A DNA stretch of 64,000 bases, taken from assembly GCA_041744575.1 (NCBI GenBank), contig JBGTKP010000008.1, forward strand, positions 1 to 64,000. The letters are read 5' to 3'. Below the pieces are notes generated by a model that saw nothing but the letters and a program-made list of their open reading frames with translations, made no database searches and had not been told where the DNA came from. Within the stretch, counting starts at the first letter, position 1. The number at the start of each line of letters is the position of its first letter. The position numbers were made by a program, and so were the translations under genes. The DNA comes from JTS-RE37 sp041744575 (GTDB lineage: Bacteria; Bacteroidota; Bacteroidia; Flavobacteriales; Flavobacteriaceae). This document shows positions 8,663-17,686 of this stretch, piece after piece.

Positions 8663-10309
8663 TTAAAAGGTCGCAGCCTTCGATTTATTACTGAAAACCA
8701 CTTGAAATCTTGTTCCCAGATCATTGGAGTCAAAGGTAAATTCAGCGTCAATCTGGCGGCAAAGCGCCTGAATAATTTCAAATCCAATTCCTTTCGCCTT
8801 CCGGATATTAAAATTATCGGGCAATCCGTGCCCATTATCTGATATCGAAATAACAATCAAATCATCGGGGGAGTTGGTAGCCTGAATAGTCAATTCCTTA
8901 GTTCCTGAGATGTCATCGTAGGCGTGTTTCAGGGCGTTCGTAACCAGTTCCGAAATAATGAGTGCGAGCGGTACCGCCCTGTCCAGGTCAATGGAAGTAT
9001 CCGGACAACTGATATTGAAATGCACCTTAGGAGCAAGCTTTTTCTGAAAATCCATCAGGTCTGTGAGATACTCACATAGATTGACGGCCTTTGAGTCCTT
9101 ATCCTGATATATTTTCTGATGGGTCAGGGCAATGGCCGAGATTCTTGCCTGACTATCTTCCAGGGCGGTGATGGCTTCCTTGCTTTTAAGTTTCCTTTTC
9201 TGCATATTCATCAGGCTGGATGTGATCTGCAAATTATTTTTGAGTCTGTGATGGATTTCCCGAAGCAAATTCTCCTTCAACTTATTGGAAGCCACCAATT
9301 CTGCGGTACGCAGACTCACTTTTTGTTCCAGGGTATGGTTGTAATCATCTCTTTTTTTAATTGCGGCCAGTAATAAAAAAGTCGCTACCAGGGTCAAAAA
9401 GATGGCTACATAGGATTCAAACGAATGAGGGTAGGAAACAAATTGGGATTTTGGCTGAAAGGCCAGGGTCCATATGCGATCCTGTGCCTTTATATCCCCA
9501 ATGATTTCACCGGTTGATCTCCCTGAAATGGCAGTATCTCCCAAATTTGAATAAAGCAATTCATTGCCGGTTGTACTGTCGTAAACGGCAATATCAAGGA
9601 TCTTTAATTCTGATGCGAGTGTTCTGCTGACAAAAAGATCCATCCTGTAAACACAAAGGACAATTCCTTTGACCTCACCGGAATCGGTGTCATAAACAGA
9701 CTTTATTGCCAGAAATCCATGCCCCCCTCCGCTTTGGGGTATGAGTTCGACTGGAGGAGAGAAGGCAATCTTCCTGCTCTGAATCGTCGTCTGTATAACC
9801 GATCTCCTGATACTGTCCGAATACATATTAAAACCCATCACTTTCAAATGCGACTCGAGGGGGTTGATAAAGGTAATTGGAAAATATACGGAGTCATTTT
9901 TTGCTATTACAACCTTATCGGAATCGATTAACATTGTAATGGGATTAAAATGATCATACAGTGATTCTGTTTTTTTAAGATAACCCTCTTTCCGATCATA
10001 TGGAATACGAGGTGCCCACCCAAGAGCTTTTATTCCGTACAATTCACTCATAAACGGTTCCGAAAATTGTCTGAAAAGTGCCGGGGTGATTTTCGGGGTA
10101 TTTTCAAAGAAGAACCCTGTGGATTCCATCACGAGGTTTATTTTGCTTATCTCCTCTGCGATCCTCAGTTTGGCCCGGGCGGATGCATTCTCAATAGTGG
10201 TTTTGTTTCGCTCGTTGTATTTGCCGTTAATTGAATAAAACAGGTACAGTGAAATCACCAGCCCGAATAGAAATACGATGAGGTACTTTAGAATCTGGAA
10301 CCTTTTCAT
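8663..10309 (-). CDS. CHASE-domain sensor histidine kinase (HisKA_2 type)
   Basis: Membrane sensor kinase. Order: membrane helix 7-26; an extracytoplasmic CHASE-type ligand domain (about 50-280, with GWAPRIPYDRKEGY and a GGGHGFLAIKSVY segment); second membrane helix 299-318; a coiled linker (HTLEQKVSLRTAELVA). Then comes a HisKA_2 phosphoacceptor box EIHHRLKNNLQ at 351-361 and a HATPase with ELVTNALKHAYDD as N box and DNGHGLP as G1 box. HHRLKNN kinases commonly signal to single-domain or unusual receivers. No response regulator is adjacent; the only receiver gene in the window is about 52 kb away. CHASE domains sense small molecules; the ligand here is unknown. Confidence 0.88.
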   Translation of the reverse strand: MKRFQILKYLIVFLFGLVISLYLFYSINGKYNERNKTTIENASARAKLRIAEEISKINLVMESTGFFFENTPKITPALFRQFSEPFMSELYGIKALGWAPRIPYDRKEGYLKKTESLYDHFNPITMLIDSDKVVIAKNDSVYFPITFINPLESHLKVMGFNMYSDSIRRSVIQTTIQSRKIAFSPPVELIPQSGGGHGFLAIKSVYDTDSGEVKGIVLCVYRMDLFVSRTLASELKILDIAVYDSTTGNELLYSNLGDTAISGRSTGEIIGDIKAQDRIWTLAFQPKSQFVSYPHSFESYVAIFLTLVATFLLLAAIKKRDDYNHTLEQKVSLRTAELVASNKLKENLLREIHHRLKNNLQITSSLMNMQKRKLKSKEAITALEDSQARISAIALTHQKIYQDKDSKAVNLCEYLTDLMDFQKKLAPKVHFNISCPDTSIDLDRAVPLALIISELVTNALKHAYDDISGTKELTIQATNSPDDLIVISISDNGHGLPDNFNIRKAKGIGFEIIQALCRQIDAEFTFDSNDLGTRFQVVFSNKSKAATF

Positions 10310-10361
10310 TATGCAGGAAGGTTTTAAGATAAGAGATGAAACCAGGAAGATCTGGCAACAT

Positions 10362-10916
10362 TTAGTTGTTCTTGGCCTGGCTGTCTTCTGTGAACCGGGG
10401 ATCCGCTTCCATCACGGTCCCGCAATTGTCGCAGGTACGAAGTTTTTTAGAGCCATAAAAATGCCTGAAATGGGCCAGGAAATCCTTTTCAATATCATTC
10501 AGGGTAAAATAAGCCTCATAGAGCTTGTGATTGCACTGATCACAGAACCAGAGGAGCCCGTCATCCACATCCATGTGAGCCCGCTTACGTTCGATGACCA
10601 GTCCCAATGAGCCCGCGCTCCGTACCGGAGAATGTGGCACTTTGGCAGGGTGGAGGTACATATCGCCTGGACCAAGGTTCATGGTCTTTTTTCGGCCTTC
10701 TTCCTGCACATGGATTTCAATTTGTCCCTCGAGCTGGTAAAATAATTCTTCGGTCTCGTTGTAGTGATAGTCTTTCCTGGCATTCGGACCAGCGACCACC
10801 ATAACGATGTAGTCTCCGGCGTCCTTATAAAGATTTTTGTTTCCTACCGGGGGCTTGAGGGAATCCCGGTTCTCCTCAATCCAGGTATTCAGGTTAAATG
10901 GAGGTGCAATAGCCAT
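10362..10916 (-). CDS. nbaC: 3-hydroxyanthranilate 3,4-dioxygenase
   Basis: Opens the ring of 3-hydroxyanthranilate in the kynurenine pathway, feeding quinolinate/NAD synthesis or full tryptophan breakdown. Metal ligands His51 and Glu57 (KDYHYNETEE) and His95 (KVPHSPVR) are present, along with substrate Arg48 (NARKD). The C-terminal rubredoxin-like iron site is intact: Cys125-x2-Cys128 and Cys162-x2-Cys165. The frame is open for 29 more codons upstream, but family members start at MAIAPPFNL, giving 184 residues, the normal length. Tryptophan 2,3-dioxygenase is in the same window, about 39 kb away, so the pathway is present but scattered. Confidence 0.95.
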   Translation of the reverse strand: MAIAPPFNLNTWIEENRDSLKPPVGNKNLYKDAGDYIVMVVAGPNARKDYHYNETEELFYQLEGQIEIHVQEEGRKKTMNLGPGDMYLHPAKVPHSPVRSAGSLGLVIERKRAHMDVDDGLLWFCDQCNHKLYEAYFTLNDIEKDFLAHFRHFYGSKKLRTCDNCGTVMEADPRFTEDSQAKNN

Positions 10917-11074
10917 TGTGTCTTGATTTGGATGGCCTTCGGACGAATAAGAGGACCAATGGATATGAAGCCGGGTATTTGCCGGATCACTTCCAAAGTC
11001 CATCCACGATTCAACCTAAAGGCATCGCGTTAGGTAACCTCCAAAGGTAAGGAAACAATGTTAAAAAGAGGGCT

Positions 11075-11551
11075 TTAGCGGTAGAACAGTTGCGTGAAGT
11101 AATAATTACCGGCATCGTCCATTTTCACACTGACCGCGGTATGTGTGAAATCACCTTCCAGGGTCTCACGATGGCTGCTACTTTGCATCCAGTTGTCATA
11201 GGCTTCCACAGCGGTATCATAGTTCCTGGCAATATTTTCAGCAACAGATTGGGCCTGAGTCTGAAGGGAAATGGCAGAGGCCCTTGCACTAAAATGATCA
11301 TGGTTGATGCTGCCCTTGGCGATCATATAATCTGTATGATCATTGGCATATTTGTAAGCCACCGGACTGAATTCCAGTGTCTTTTGGCCCACGGTCGTCC
11401 TGTGATCGTTTATTATTTCCAATAATTGTTGTTCTAACTGAACAGCGTTCGTACTCGATGGGATATTTGTATTTTCTGTGCTCTCTTTGCTACAGGAAGC
11501 TGCCAAGAATACAAATAAAACTAAGAGTGCGCTTTGCAATCTTATTTTCAT
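11075..11551 (-). CDS. CAP-domain (SCP/PR-1) lipoprotein
   Basis: Signal peptide of about 20 residues with lipobox LAASC, so predicted to be lipid-anchored. The rest (about 40-158) is a CAP superfamily domain: LEIINDHRTTVGQKTLEFSP at its start, ANDHTDYM, the conserved INHDHFSARA, the AENIARNYD signature, YDNWMQSSSHRETL, and a closing YYFTQLFYR. The paired His and Glu residues of the CAP cavity (HDHF, AENI, SSHR) are all there. Bacterial CAP proteins are extracytoplasmic and mostly uncharacterised. Single gene, divergent from the NTF2-like gene. Confidence 0.88.
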   Translation of the reverse strand: MKIRLQSALLVLFVFLAASCSKESTENTNIPSSTNAVQLEQQLLEIINDHRTTVGQKTLEFSPVAYKYANDHTDYMIAKGSINHDHFSARASAISLQTQAQSVAENIARNYDTAVEAYDNWMQSSSHRETLEGDFTHTAVSVKMDDAGNYYFTQLFYR

Positions 11552-11873
11552 ATAGGGTTCTATCAGCTAAGTAGGAAGAAAAAGATGGGGTGATTCTCGC
11601 AATGCACCGGTCACGGGGAATCCGGTTTAGTAATATTACTTAAAATTTAAGGAAAGCGTCATCATCGGCCATTTTTTTCGACGAAATGCCGTTCCTTGCG
11701 GTGCAGATGTAATGGCGACAGCAAGGCTGCGAATCTTCCATCTCTCCAGCCGGTTTTTTGTCAAAACCGTTAAAAAGGCGGTTCAGAATGTCCAAACCGG
11801 AAATTCTCCTGTATCAGGGCTGCGCATATAACCAAAGGCTTATCTTTGATCATTGATAAATTTCTGAATCCAA
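11552..11873. other. Divergent intergenic region, promoter region
   Basis: About 320 bases between the CAP lipoprotein and the NTF2-like gene. It carries an exact -7 element for the plus-strand gene (11841-11848). A weak inverted repeat CCGGTTT/AAACCGG with a long loop lies around 11751-11808; I assign no role to it. No coding sense is seen. Confidence 0.5.
11841..11848 (+). promoter_or_regulatory. Bacteroidota -7 element for the NTF2-like gene
   Basis: TATCTTTG matches TAnnTTTG exactly and lies 25 bases before the ATG, giving a short leader. No good -33 TTTG is seen at the usual distance. Confidence 0.55.
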
Positions 11874-12314
11874 ATGAAAAAAGTAATAATCTGCGTGCTT
11901 TTAATAGTGGGCTGCTGGCACTTTAACCGCGCTCAGTCCACCGGGGACCAGGATGCCAGAAACAAAATAATGGCCATCATGAAAGCCCAGGAACAGGCCT
12001 GGTCGAACCAGGACCTTGAAGGATTTATGAAAGGGTATTGGGAAAATGATTCCCTGAAATTCTATGGAAGTCAGGGGATCACTTACGGATACGGGAATAT
12101 CCTAGAAAACTACCGCAAACGATACCCTTCTAAAGCCCATACGGGAATATTGAGATTCAGGATCAATGATTTGTCGAAAATTGAGGATGGCTCCTATTTC
12201 GTGCTTGGCGAATACCATTTGACCAGGGAAGTCGGTGACGCCAATGGGGTATTTATGATCATATTCAAAAATATCAATGGCGAATGGAAAATCATTGCCG
12301 ACATGAGTTGCTAA
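11874..12314 (+). CDS. Secreted NTF2-like (DUF4440/SnoaL-type) protein
   Basis: Signal peptide (residues 1-20, ending HFNRAQS), so exported. The mature part is a single cone-shaped NTF2-like domain of the DUF4440 kind: IMAIMKAQEQAWSNQDLEGFMKGYWENDSLKFYG at its start, then GNILENYRKRYPS, and the closing strands FMIIFKNINGEWKIIADMSC. Such domains bind small hydrophobic ligands or act as enzymes; no catalytic set can be assigned here. The stop codon overlaps the end of the convergent cvpA gene by four bases. Function unknown. Confidence 0.8.
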   Translation: MKKVIICVLLIVGCWHFNRAQSTGDQDARNKIMAIMKAQEQAWSNQDLEGFMKGYWENDSLKFYGSQGITYGYGNILENYRKRYPSKAHTGILRFRINDLSKIEDGSYFVLGEYHLTREVGDANGVFMIIFKNINGEWKIIADMSC

Positions 12315-12835
12315 TTCTGGGCTTCACCATCCGGTTGTGATTCAGAGGCTTCTTTTCTTTTCAATACCTTGCTGAATATGAGGGCTCCGATCTCTTTGAT
12401 GGGTTCATAAAGGACGGATCTTCTTATGGTATCACTCCTGACCATGCCTGGCGAAGTATTTGTATGATCAAAAAAGACCAGCAGGGCACCAAGGAGCACT
12501 GCCACTTTAAAAGTGCCGAAAATGCCACCTGCAATTTTATTCAGCAACCCCAACATGGCGATATCCAAAATTTTTGTGAGTATCCTTCCCACAAAATGTA
12601 CCGCGATAACAATGGCAATGAACGTAATGATAAATGCCGCCAGATGGATATAAGTCGCCTGCCAGGAAGTAATTTGTGCCAGGTAATCGCCGACAAAATA
12701 GGAAAAATGAATGGCCCCGTACAGACCTGCAATAAGAGCGATGATGGATGCTATTTCCAGTAGCAATCCATTTTTGAGGCCTGTGTACAACCCGTAAAGC
12801 AATAACAGTCCAAGGATGATGTCTAAGATGGACAT
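12311..12835 (-). CDS. cvpA: CvpA family membrane protein
   Basis: Inner-membrane protein related to CvpA, needed for colicin V production in E. coli and linked to envelope integrity. From the chosen start (MSILDIILGLLLLYGLYTGLKNGLLLEIA) four membrane helices are visible. The typical family turn Y-x-G-x-K-N-G lies after helix 1, and the ILTKILDIAMLGLLNKIAGGIFG block lies between helices 3 and 4. The frame runs 30 codons further upstream, but that extension crosses the divergent gene's start and lacks family character. The tail is hydrophilic (KRKEASESQPDGEAQN). Family sure, role unclear. Confidence 0.85.
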   Translation of the reverse strand: MSILDIILGLLLLYGLYTGLKNGLLLEIASIIALIAGLYGAIHFSYFVGDYLAQITSWQATYIHLAAFIITFIAIVIAVHFVGRILTKILDIAMLGLLNKIAGGIFGTFKVAVLLGALLVFFDHTNTSPGMVRSDTIRRSVLYEPIKEIGALIFSKVLKRKEASESQPDGEAQN

Positions 12836-12918
12836 ACAACTCGTTTCGGCAAATATAGAACTTTGATTTGTACCTTTAGCGTCCAAACCTGGCCGAAACC
12901 TCCGGAAAACAAACCAAG

Positions 12919-13275
12919 ATGTCACGTGATGTACAATTAAAGGAACGATGGGAACAGCTGGTGTTAAAACTAGCCGCGCAGTTCTCCGATAATGATCCGC
13001 TTGAACTGGATGCCATCATATATCTCATCGGAGTTCAGGAATTGGGACAGTACCACAAGAGATATAAAAAAGATGAAAAATTGAACCTGATGCACATTGC
13101 AATTTGCCGCCTGCTGGAGCCGTATGGGTATTATGAATTTGAATTCTTTGATGATGAAGGATGGCCTCATTACAAAATGAAGGAAGCTTTGCCACCATTA
13201 AAAGCCGGAGAACAATCCGTTCTGATGAAGGAAGCGATTGTACAGTATTTCCTTGAGAAAGACTACCTGAAATAA
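12919..13275 (+). CDS. Conserved flavobacterial protein of unknown function
   Basis: A 118-residue acidic, cytosolic protein without signal peptide or membrane helix. It begins 83 bases from the divergent cvpA start. Features: an amphipathic N-terminal helix (LKERWEQLVLKLAAQF), an aliphatic core DAIIYLIGVQELGQ, and an aromatic block YGYYEFEFFDDEGWPHYKMKEALPPL. The composition and codon pattern look like a real, conserved gene, and I believe similar proteins sit next to cvpA in other Flavobacteriia. I know no function. Structure prediction would say whether it is a winged-helix or an all-alpha protein. Confidence 0.7.
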   Translation: MSRDVQLKERWEQLVLKLAAQFSDNDPLELDAIIYLIGVQELGQYHKRYKKDEKLNLMHIAICRLLEPYGYYEFEFFDDEGWPHYKMKEALPPLKAGEQSVLMKEAIVQYFLEKDYLK

Positions 13276-13480
13276 ACGCCTGCCTTTCAATCTGATAAGT
13301 ATCTTCCTATTCACCTGACGGCAACGGCGTTTTCTACCGGGAAGCCTGTCCTTTGCTGAGGTAGATCTGCTTAATTGCCAGTACTTCTGAAACCTGAGAC
13401 ATTCGCAAATCGCAACCACAGCATCGGCTGAGTGGAAAAATGGCATTTTCCTACACATGAATAATTGCCCGACCCGGGCT

Positions 13481-13511
13481 TTTGTGTTGGGGAATCAATG
13501 GGCTATCTTTG
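13481..13511 (+). promoter_or_regulatory. Complete Bacteroidota promoter of glpD
   Basis: TTTG at 13481-13484, a 19-base spacer, then TATCTTTG at 13504-13511: an exact match to the -33/-7 consensus with ideal spacing. Transcription should start near 13517, about 33 bases before the glpD ATG. The 205 bases upstream, back to the previous gene, show no coding sense. Confidence 0.8.
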
Positions 13512-13549
13512 GCCAGCCGGGGAAACCGGATATTTTACATTCATAGCTG

Positions 13550-15217
13550 ATGGTACAACCTTTACGTTTTTCCGGCTCGGACAGGGAGGAAATGATTGGC
13601 AGACTTTCTTCAGAACCGTTTGATATTATTGTTATTGGAGGTGGTATAACCGGGGGGGGAATTGCTCTGGATGCCGCCTCAAGAGGTCTACGGGTTGCAT
13701 TGCTGGAAAAGAATGATTTTGCATCGGGTACCAGCAGCAAATCCACAAAACTCATTCACGGGGGGCTTCGGTATTTAAAACAATTTGATTTTTGGCTGGT
13801 TCGGGAAGTTGGGTCGGAGCGTGCGGTGGTTCACAAGCTGGCACCCCACCTCGTGATACCTGAAAAGATGTTACTTCCTCTAATTGAGGGAGGTTCCTAT
13901 GGCAAGTGGCTGACATCCATTGGATTAAAGGTATATGACATTCTTGCTCAGGTGGACGGGGATGACAAACGGCGAATGGTAGAAAAAAAGGAAGCCCTGA
14001 AAATGGAGCCATTGCTGCCGAAGAAAAAACTGAGGGGGGCAGGTTTTTACGCAGAGTATAGAACGGACGATGCCCGGCTGACCATGGAAACCATAAAGAC
14101 CAGTCTCCATTTTGGAGCAACCGCCCTGAACTATGCGGCGGTCTTCGGTTTTTTGTATTCCGATCACATCCTTTCAGGCGTTAAGGTAAAAGATTCCATA
14201 TCAGGGAGGGAGTTTAATGTACACTCACGGTATGTTATCAACGCCGGGGGGCCTTGGGTGGATGATCTGAGGAGCATCGACCATTCCAATAAAGGCAAGC
14301 GTCTGCATCTTACCAAAGGGGTGCACCTTGTATTTCCCTTTGAGAAATTACCGGTAAAACAATCTATCTATTTCGATGTGCCGGATGGAAGGATGATTTT
14401 TGCCATTCCCAGGGGTAAGGTCACCTATGTCGGCACAACCGATACCCACTATACCGGAGAGAAAGAACATGTGCGTACGGATCTGGTTGACGCCTTGTAC
14501 CTGCTCTCGGCAGTGAATCACATGTTTCCTTCCATCCACCTTGAAATGGAAGATATTGAATCTTCATGGGCAGGCCTCAGACCGCTGATTCATGAGGAGG
14601 GAAAATCGACCTCGGAACTTTCCAGGAAAGATGAAATCTTTACATCGGAGACAGGCCTTTTGAGTATGGCAGGGGGTAAATTGACCGGATACCGGAAAAT
14701 GGGGGAAAGGGTGGTGAATAAGATTGCCAGGAGAATGTCCGAGGATTACGGTGTGGAAGTACCGGAATGTAATACCGAAAATATTCCGCTTTGCGGTAAT
14801 AACTTTAAGAAATTCAAACACGTAAAGAAGTATATCACCAATCTTTATGAACGCCACCATGGAGATGGACTTTCTGAATATGATGCCTGGTATCTGGCCA
14901 CAACTTATGGCATACAGGCCGAAATCATCATGGAGAAGTACAAACTCCTTCCATTAGAGGAGCATCGGTTGCGGATGATAAAGGCAGAGCTGCATTTTTG
15001 TATTACCTATGAAATGGTACATAACCCAATGGACTTCTTTGTGAGAAGGACCGGGAGACTCTATTTTGATATCAGGGAGATGCGAGGGCTTATTCCTACG
15101 GTACTTGAAGAATTCGCAAAATCGTATGGAAGATCTCCGGCAGAAATACTTCAGTGGAAAAATACACTCGAGACATTGCTGAAGGAGCACTCGGATTTTT
15201 CTCTGGTCAGAAATTGA
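13550..15217 (+). CDS. glpD: Glycerol-3-phosphate dehydrogenase, FAD-dependent
   Basis: Membrane-associated flavoenzyme that oxidises sn-glycerol 3-phosphate to dihydroxyacetone phosphate and passes electrons to quinone. The FAD Rossmann motif GGGITGGG lies at about 28-35, followed by a basic ALLEKNDFASGTSSKSTKLIHGGLRYL block (the GlpD signature) near 55-80. YVGTTDT and AGGKLTGYRKM mark the FAD-binding end. The C-terminal alpha-helical cap (residues 400-555) completes a normal length of 555. A strong promoter precedes it and a terminator hairpin overlaps its stop. The opposing enzyme GpsA lies 2.5 kb away on the other strand. Confidence 0.95.
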   Translation: MVQPLRFSGSDREEMIGRLSSEPFDIIVIGGGITGGGIALDAASRGLRVALLEKNDFASGTSSKSTKLIHGGLRYLKQFDFWLVREVGSERAVVHKLAPHLVIPEKMLLPLIEGGSYGKWLTSIGLKVYDILAQVDGDDKRRMVEKKEALKMEPLLPKKKLRGAGFYAEYRTDDARLTMETIKTSLHFGATALNYAAVFGFLYSDHILSGVKVKDSISGREFNVHSRYVINAGGPWVDDLRSIDHSNKGKRLHLTKGVHLVFPFEKLPVKQSIYFDVPDGRMIFAIPRGKVTYVGTTDTHYTGEKEHVRTDLVDALYLLSAVNHMFPSIHLEMEDIESSWAGLRPLIHEEGKSTSELSRKDEIFTSETGLLSMAGGKLTGYRKMGERVVNKIARRMSEDYGVEVPECNTENIPLCGNNFKKFKHVKKYITNLYERHHGDGLSEYDAWYLATTYGIQAEIIMEKYKLLPLEEHRLRMIKAELHFCITYEMVHNPMDFFVRRTGRLYFDIREMRGLIPTVLEEFAKSYGRSPAEILQWKNTLETLLKEHSDFSLVRN

Positions 15218-15248
15218 AAGGCCTGCAGGCCAAAGACTGCAGGCCTTT
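15217..15248. terminator. Perfect 12-bp hairpin between glpD and the Gfo/Idh gene
   Basis: AAAGGCCTGCAG (15217-15228) pairs exactly with CTGCAGGCCTTT (15237-15248) around an 8-base loop. It sits between two convergent genes, starts at the last base of the glpD stop, and has A/T tracts on both sides. It probably works as a bidirectional terminator. Confidence 0.85.
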
Positions 15249-15268
15249 ATAAATTGAAATTTCCCCGA

Positions 15269-16609
15269 TCAGGTACGTTCAGTTTCTAATACCTGAGTAA
15301 CACCCGGAACGGGTACCGGATATATGCCATCTGCATCCGGAAGAACTGGAGGCGCTGCTTCCCATGTATAGGTGGATGGCATAATGCTCGTGCCTTTATT
15401 GAGTGCATCCTCAAAGGTGATCAACTGGCCGGAATAGGTAGCCATTCTTCCCAGGATCGCAGTCATGGTTGTCTTAGCAGCGTGTTCTGCATCATTGATT
15501 ACATTTCCAGCCTTGATGGAGGCAAAAAGCGCGTCATGCTCGGTCTGGTAGGGATTCGGATCGTCTGCGCCTTCATGCTGAAAAATTATTTTCCCGTCAT
15601 AACCCTTTATGATTCCCTTGTTATCAGAATCGGTATAAATGGTACCCCCGGTTCCCATAAAGCTTTCCGAGACATTGGTCACGCATCCTTCCTGATGCCT
15701 GCACTGGCTTGATATCACCGCACCGGAAGGATAGGTGAATTCTACGAAGTGATGGTCAAATATCTGCCCGTATTTTTTGTCGGTCCTCACTTCACGGCCT
15801 CCCATTCCCTGGGCATGCAATGGAAATTCCCCAATAAACCAGTTGGCAACATCAATATTGTGGATGTGTTGTTCTACAATATGGTCTCCGCAAAGCCAGT
15901 TGAAATAATACCAGTTTCTCATCTGATACTCCATTTCCGTCTGGGCAGGTTCACGTTCATGAACCCAAACCCCACCGCTGTTCCAATAAACCTGACCTGA
16001 GACGATCTGCCCCATTTTGCCGTCCCGGATGTGATCCAGGCAGGCCAGGTAACTATTTTGATAATGCCGTTGCAGCCCCACCACTACATTGAGTTTTTTC
16101 TCTTTTGCAATTTCGGCGGCAGCCAGGACTTGACGGATGCCGTGAGCATCAGTGGCCACAGGTTTCTCCATAAAGACGTGCTTGTTCTTACTTACTGCAT
16201 ATTCAAAATGCAAGGGTCGGAAACCAGGGGTCGTAGTCAGTAATACAACATCGGCCTGATCAATGGCATTCTTATAGGCTTCAAATCCCACATATTTATC
16301 AGCATCCTTGACCATGAGCTTGTCTGTAGTGCCGAATTTTTTGGATAGAATATCGTAACAACTATCCAGACGGTCCTGAAATGCATCTGCCATGGCAACC
16401 AACTTTACATTTTCCTTGGTACTCAATGCCTGAACTGCAGCCCCCGTACCCCGGCCACCACATCCAACCAGAGCTATTTTAATGGCGTCATCCCCAAATA
16501 CATTGGCGGTGGCACCTATGTCCATCGGCATTGTAAGCATTCCGCCGGCGGCCATTGCCGTATTTTTACAAAAATTTCTGCGCGTTACATTGTTGTCCTT
16601 TTTTTTCAT
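15269..16609 (-). CDS. Tat-exported Gfo/Idh/MocA family oxidoreductase
   Basis: NAD(P)-dependent sugar or sugar-derivative oxidoreductase. The N-terminus has a Tat-type signal (TRRNFCKNTAMAAGG, residues 9-23), so it is probably exported folded with its cofactor. The Rossmann motif is LVGCGGRGTGA at 47-57 and the family EKP signature is at 148-150, followed by a C-terminal alpha/beta substrate domain (HIHNIDVANWF near the active site). Such exported forms are common in Bacteroidota and planctomycete glycan metabolism. The FGE-like gene ends 12 bases upstream on the same strand and is likely cotranscribed. Substrate unknown. Confidence 0.9.
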   Translation of the reverse strand: MKKKDNNVTRRNFCKNTAMAAGGMLTMPMDIGATANVFGDDAIKIALVGCGGRGTGAAVQALSTKENVKLVAMADAFQDRLDSCYDILSKKFGTTDKLMVKDADKYVGFEAYKNAIDQADVVLLTTTPGFRPLHFEYAVSKNKHVFMEKPVATDAHGIRQVLAAAEIAKEKKLNVVVGLQRHYQNSYLACLDHIRDGKMGQIVSGQVYWNSGGVWVHEREPAQTEMEYQMRNWYYFNWLCGDHIVEQHIHNIDVANWFIGEFPLHAQGMGGREVRTDKKYGQIFDHHFVEFTYPSGAVISSQCRHQEGCVTNVSESFMGTGGTIYTDSDNKGIIKGYDGKIIFQHEGADDPNPYQTEHDALFASIKAGNVINDAEHAAKTTMTAILGRMATYSGQLITFEDALNKGTSIMPSTYTWEAAPPVLPDADGIYPVPVPGVTQVLETERT

Positions 16610-16621
16610 TGTGTTGCTTTT

Positions 16622-17626
16622 TTAAAAATCATCTATTGCTTCTACCCAATATTCCTCAATTTTATCCGGGGAAGGGGTATTTTTTGGCCGGACGATCCTG
16701 AAACCTACGTGTGGCGCATTGGTGAACCACCATTTACTCTTTGGGATCTGGGGATCGATCCGCTTCCAGGAGGGCCGGGAACCACTTCTTGCAGAAACCC
16801 GGAGATCTTCAGCCGGGTCCTGCCAGGAACCTCCCCGCACTGTGCGCGGATACAATTCTGTAGGCCGGAGCCAGGGATTTTCAATGACTTCCTCAGTCAG
16901 GGTACCGTAATATCCGGCCTCATACTGATCCATCGTCCATTCCGCAACGTTCCCATGCATATCATAGAGCCCATAGGCATTTGATTTCTTCTGACCCACC
17001 TGTTGGTACTTTTCAGGGCTGTTCGCACGATACCAGGCATATTCCTTCAACCTGGCAGTATCCGCTCCGTATGAATAATCTCCGGTACTTCCTGCTCTTG
17101 CTGCATATTCCCATTCCGCCTCGGTGGGCAGCCGGTAAAACTTCCCTGTTTTGGCACTAAGCCACTTACAAAACATAAGTGCCGCATACTCTGTAATGTT
17201 GACCACCGGATACCCCTTTCTTCCCATACCATGACTCATATCCACGTAGGGTGTGGTAGCCGCGGCAACTGCATCGACCACCATAGAAACCTCATCATCC
17301 ATATTGGGATCTGTAGCTTTATCGATATTTCGGTCTGCGAATAACTGGTATTGATCCCAGGTAATTTCATAGGCTCCCATCCAGAAGTCATCCACGGTTA
17401 CCGGGTGAGCCGGTGATTCATCTGATTCTCCGGTTTCAGATCCCATAATAAAGTTACCCGCGGTCACAGGGACCATCCGGATGCTCTCCTGACTCCCGGA
17501 AATTTGCTGTGAATACGCTTCAAAATCAGGTAATTGAGGGGCACGCACCGCCTCCAGCTGATGGAAACCCATAAGCAGCATACTTGTCACGGTCAGGATC
17601 GGGATCCATCTTTTTATTCTGATCAT
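16622..17626 (-). CDS. FGE/SUMF1-like (GldJ/GldK-type) exported protein without catalytic cysteines
   Basis: Sulfatase-modifying-factor fold behind an N-terminal signal or anchor helix (RWIPILTVTSMLLMGF). Landmarks: FIMGSETGESDESPAHPVTVDDFWMGAYEIT, the FCKWLSAKTGKFYRLPTEAEWEYAARAG block, DMHGNVAEWTMDQY, VRGGSW, and the closing HVGFRIVRP. True formylglycine-generating enzymes have two cysteines just after RGGS; here the stretch reads RGGSWQDPAEDLRVSARSG with none. It therefore should not activate sulfatases and is closer to gliding-motility or structural paralogues. No sulfatase is nearby. An upstream Met six codons earlier is possible; the Met before IRIKRW gives a better signal peptide. Confidence 0.8.
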   Translation of the reverse strand: MIRIKRWIPILTVTSMLLMGFHQLEAVRAPQLPDFEAYSQQISGSQESIRMVPVTAGNFIMGSETGESDESPAHPVTVDDFWMGAYEITWDQYQLFADRNIDKATDPNMDDEVSMVVDAVAAATTPYVDMSHGMGRKGYPVVNITEYAALMFCKWLSAKTGKFYRLPTEAEWEYAARAGSTGDYSYGADTARLKEYAWYRANSPEKYQQVGQKKSNAYGLYDMHGNVAEWTMDQYEAGYYGTLTEEVIENPWLRPTELYPRTVRGGSWQDPAEDLRVSARSGSRPSWKRIDPQIPKSKWWFTNAPHVGFRIVRPKNTPSPDKIEEYWVEAIDDF

Positions 17627-17686
17627 ATAGAAAACAGGAACCACCTAAATTATTCAATTCGAGGCATATAAAAAAATATACCGCAA

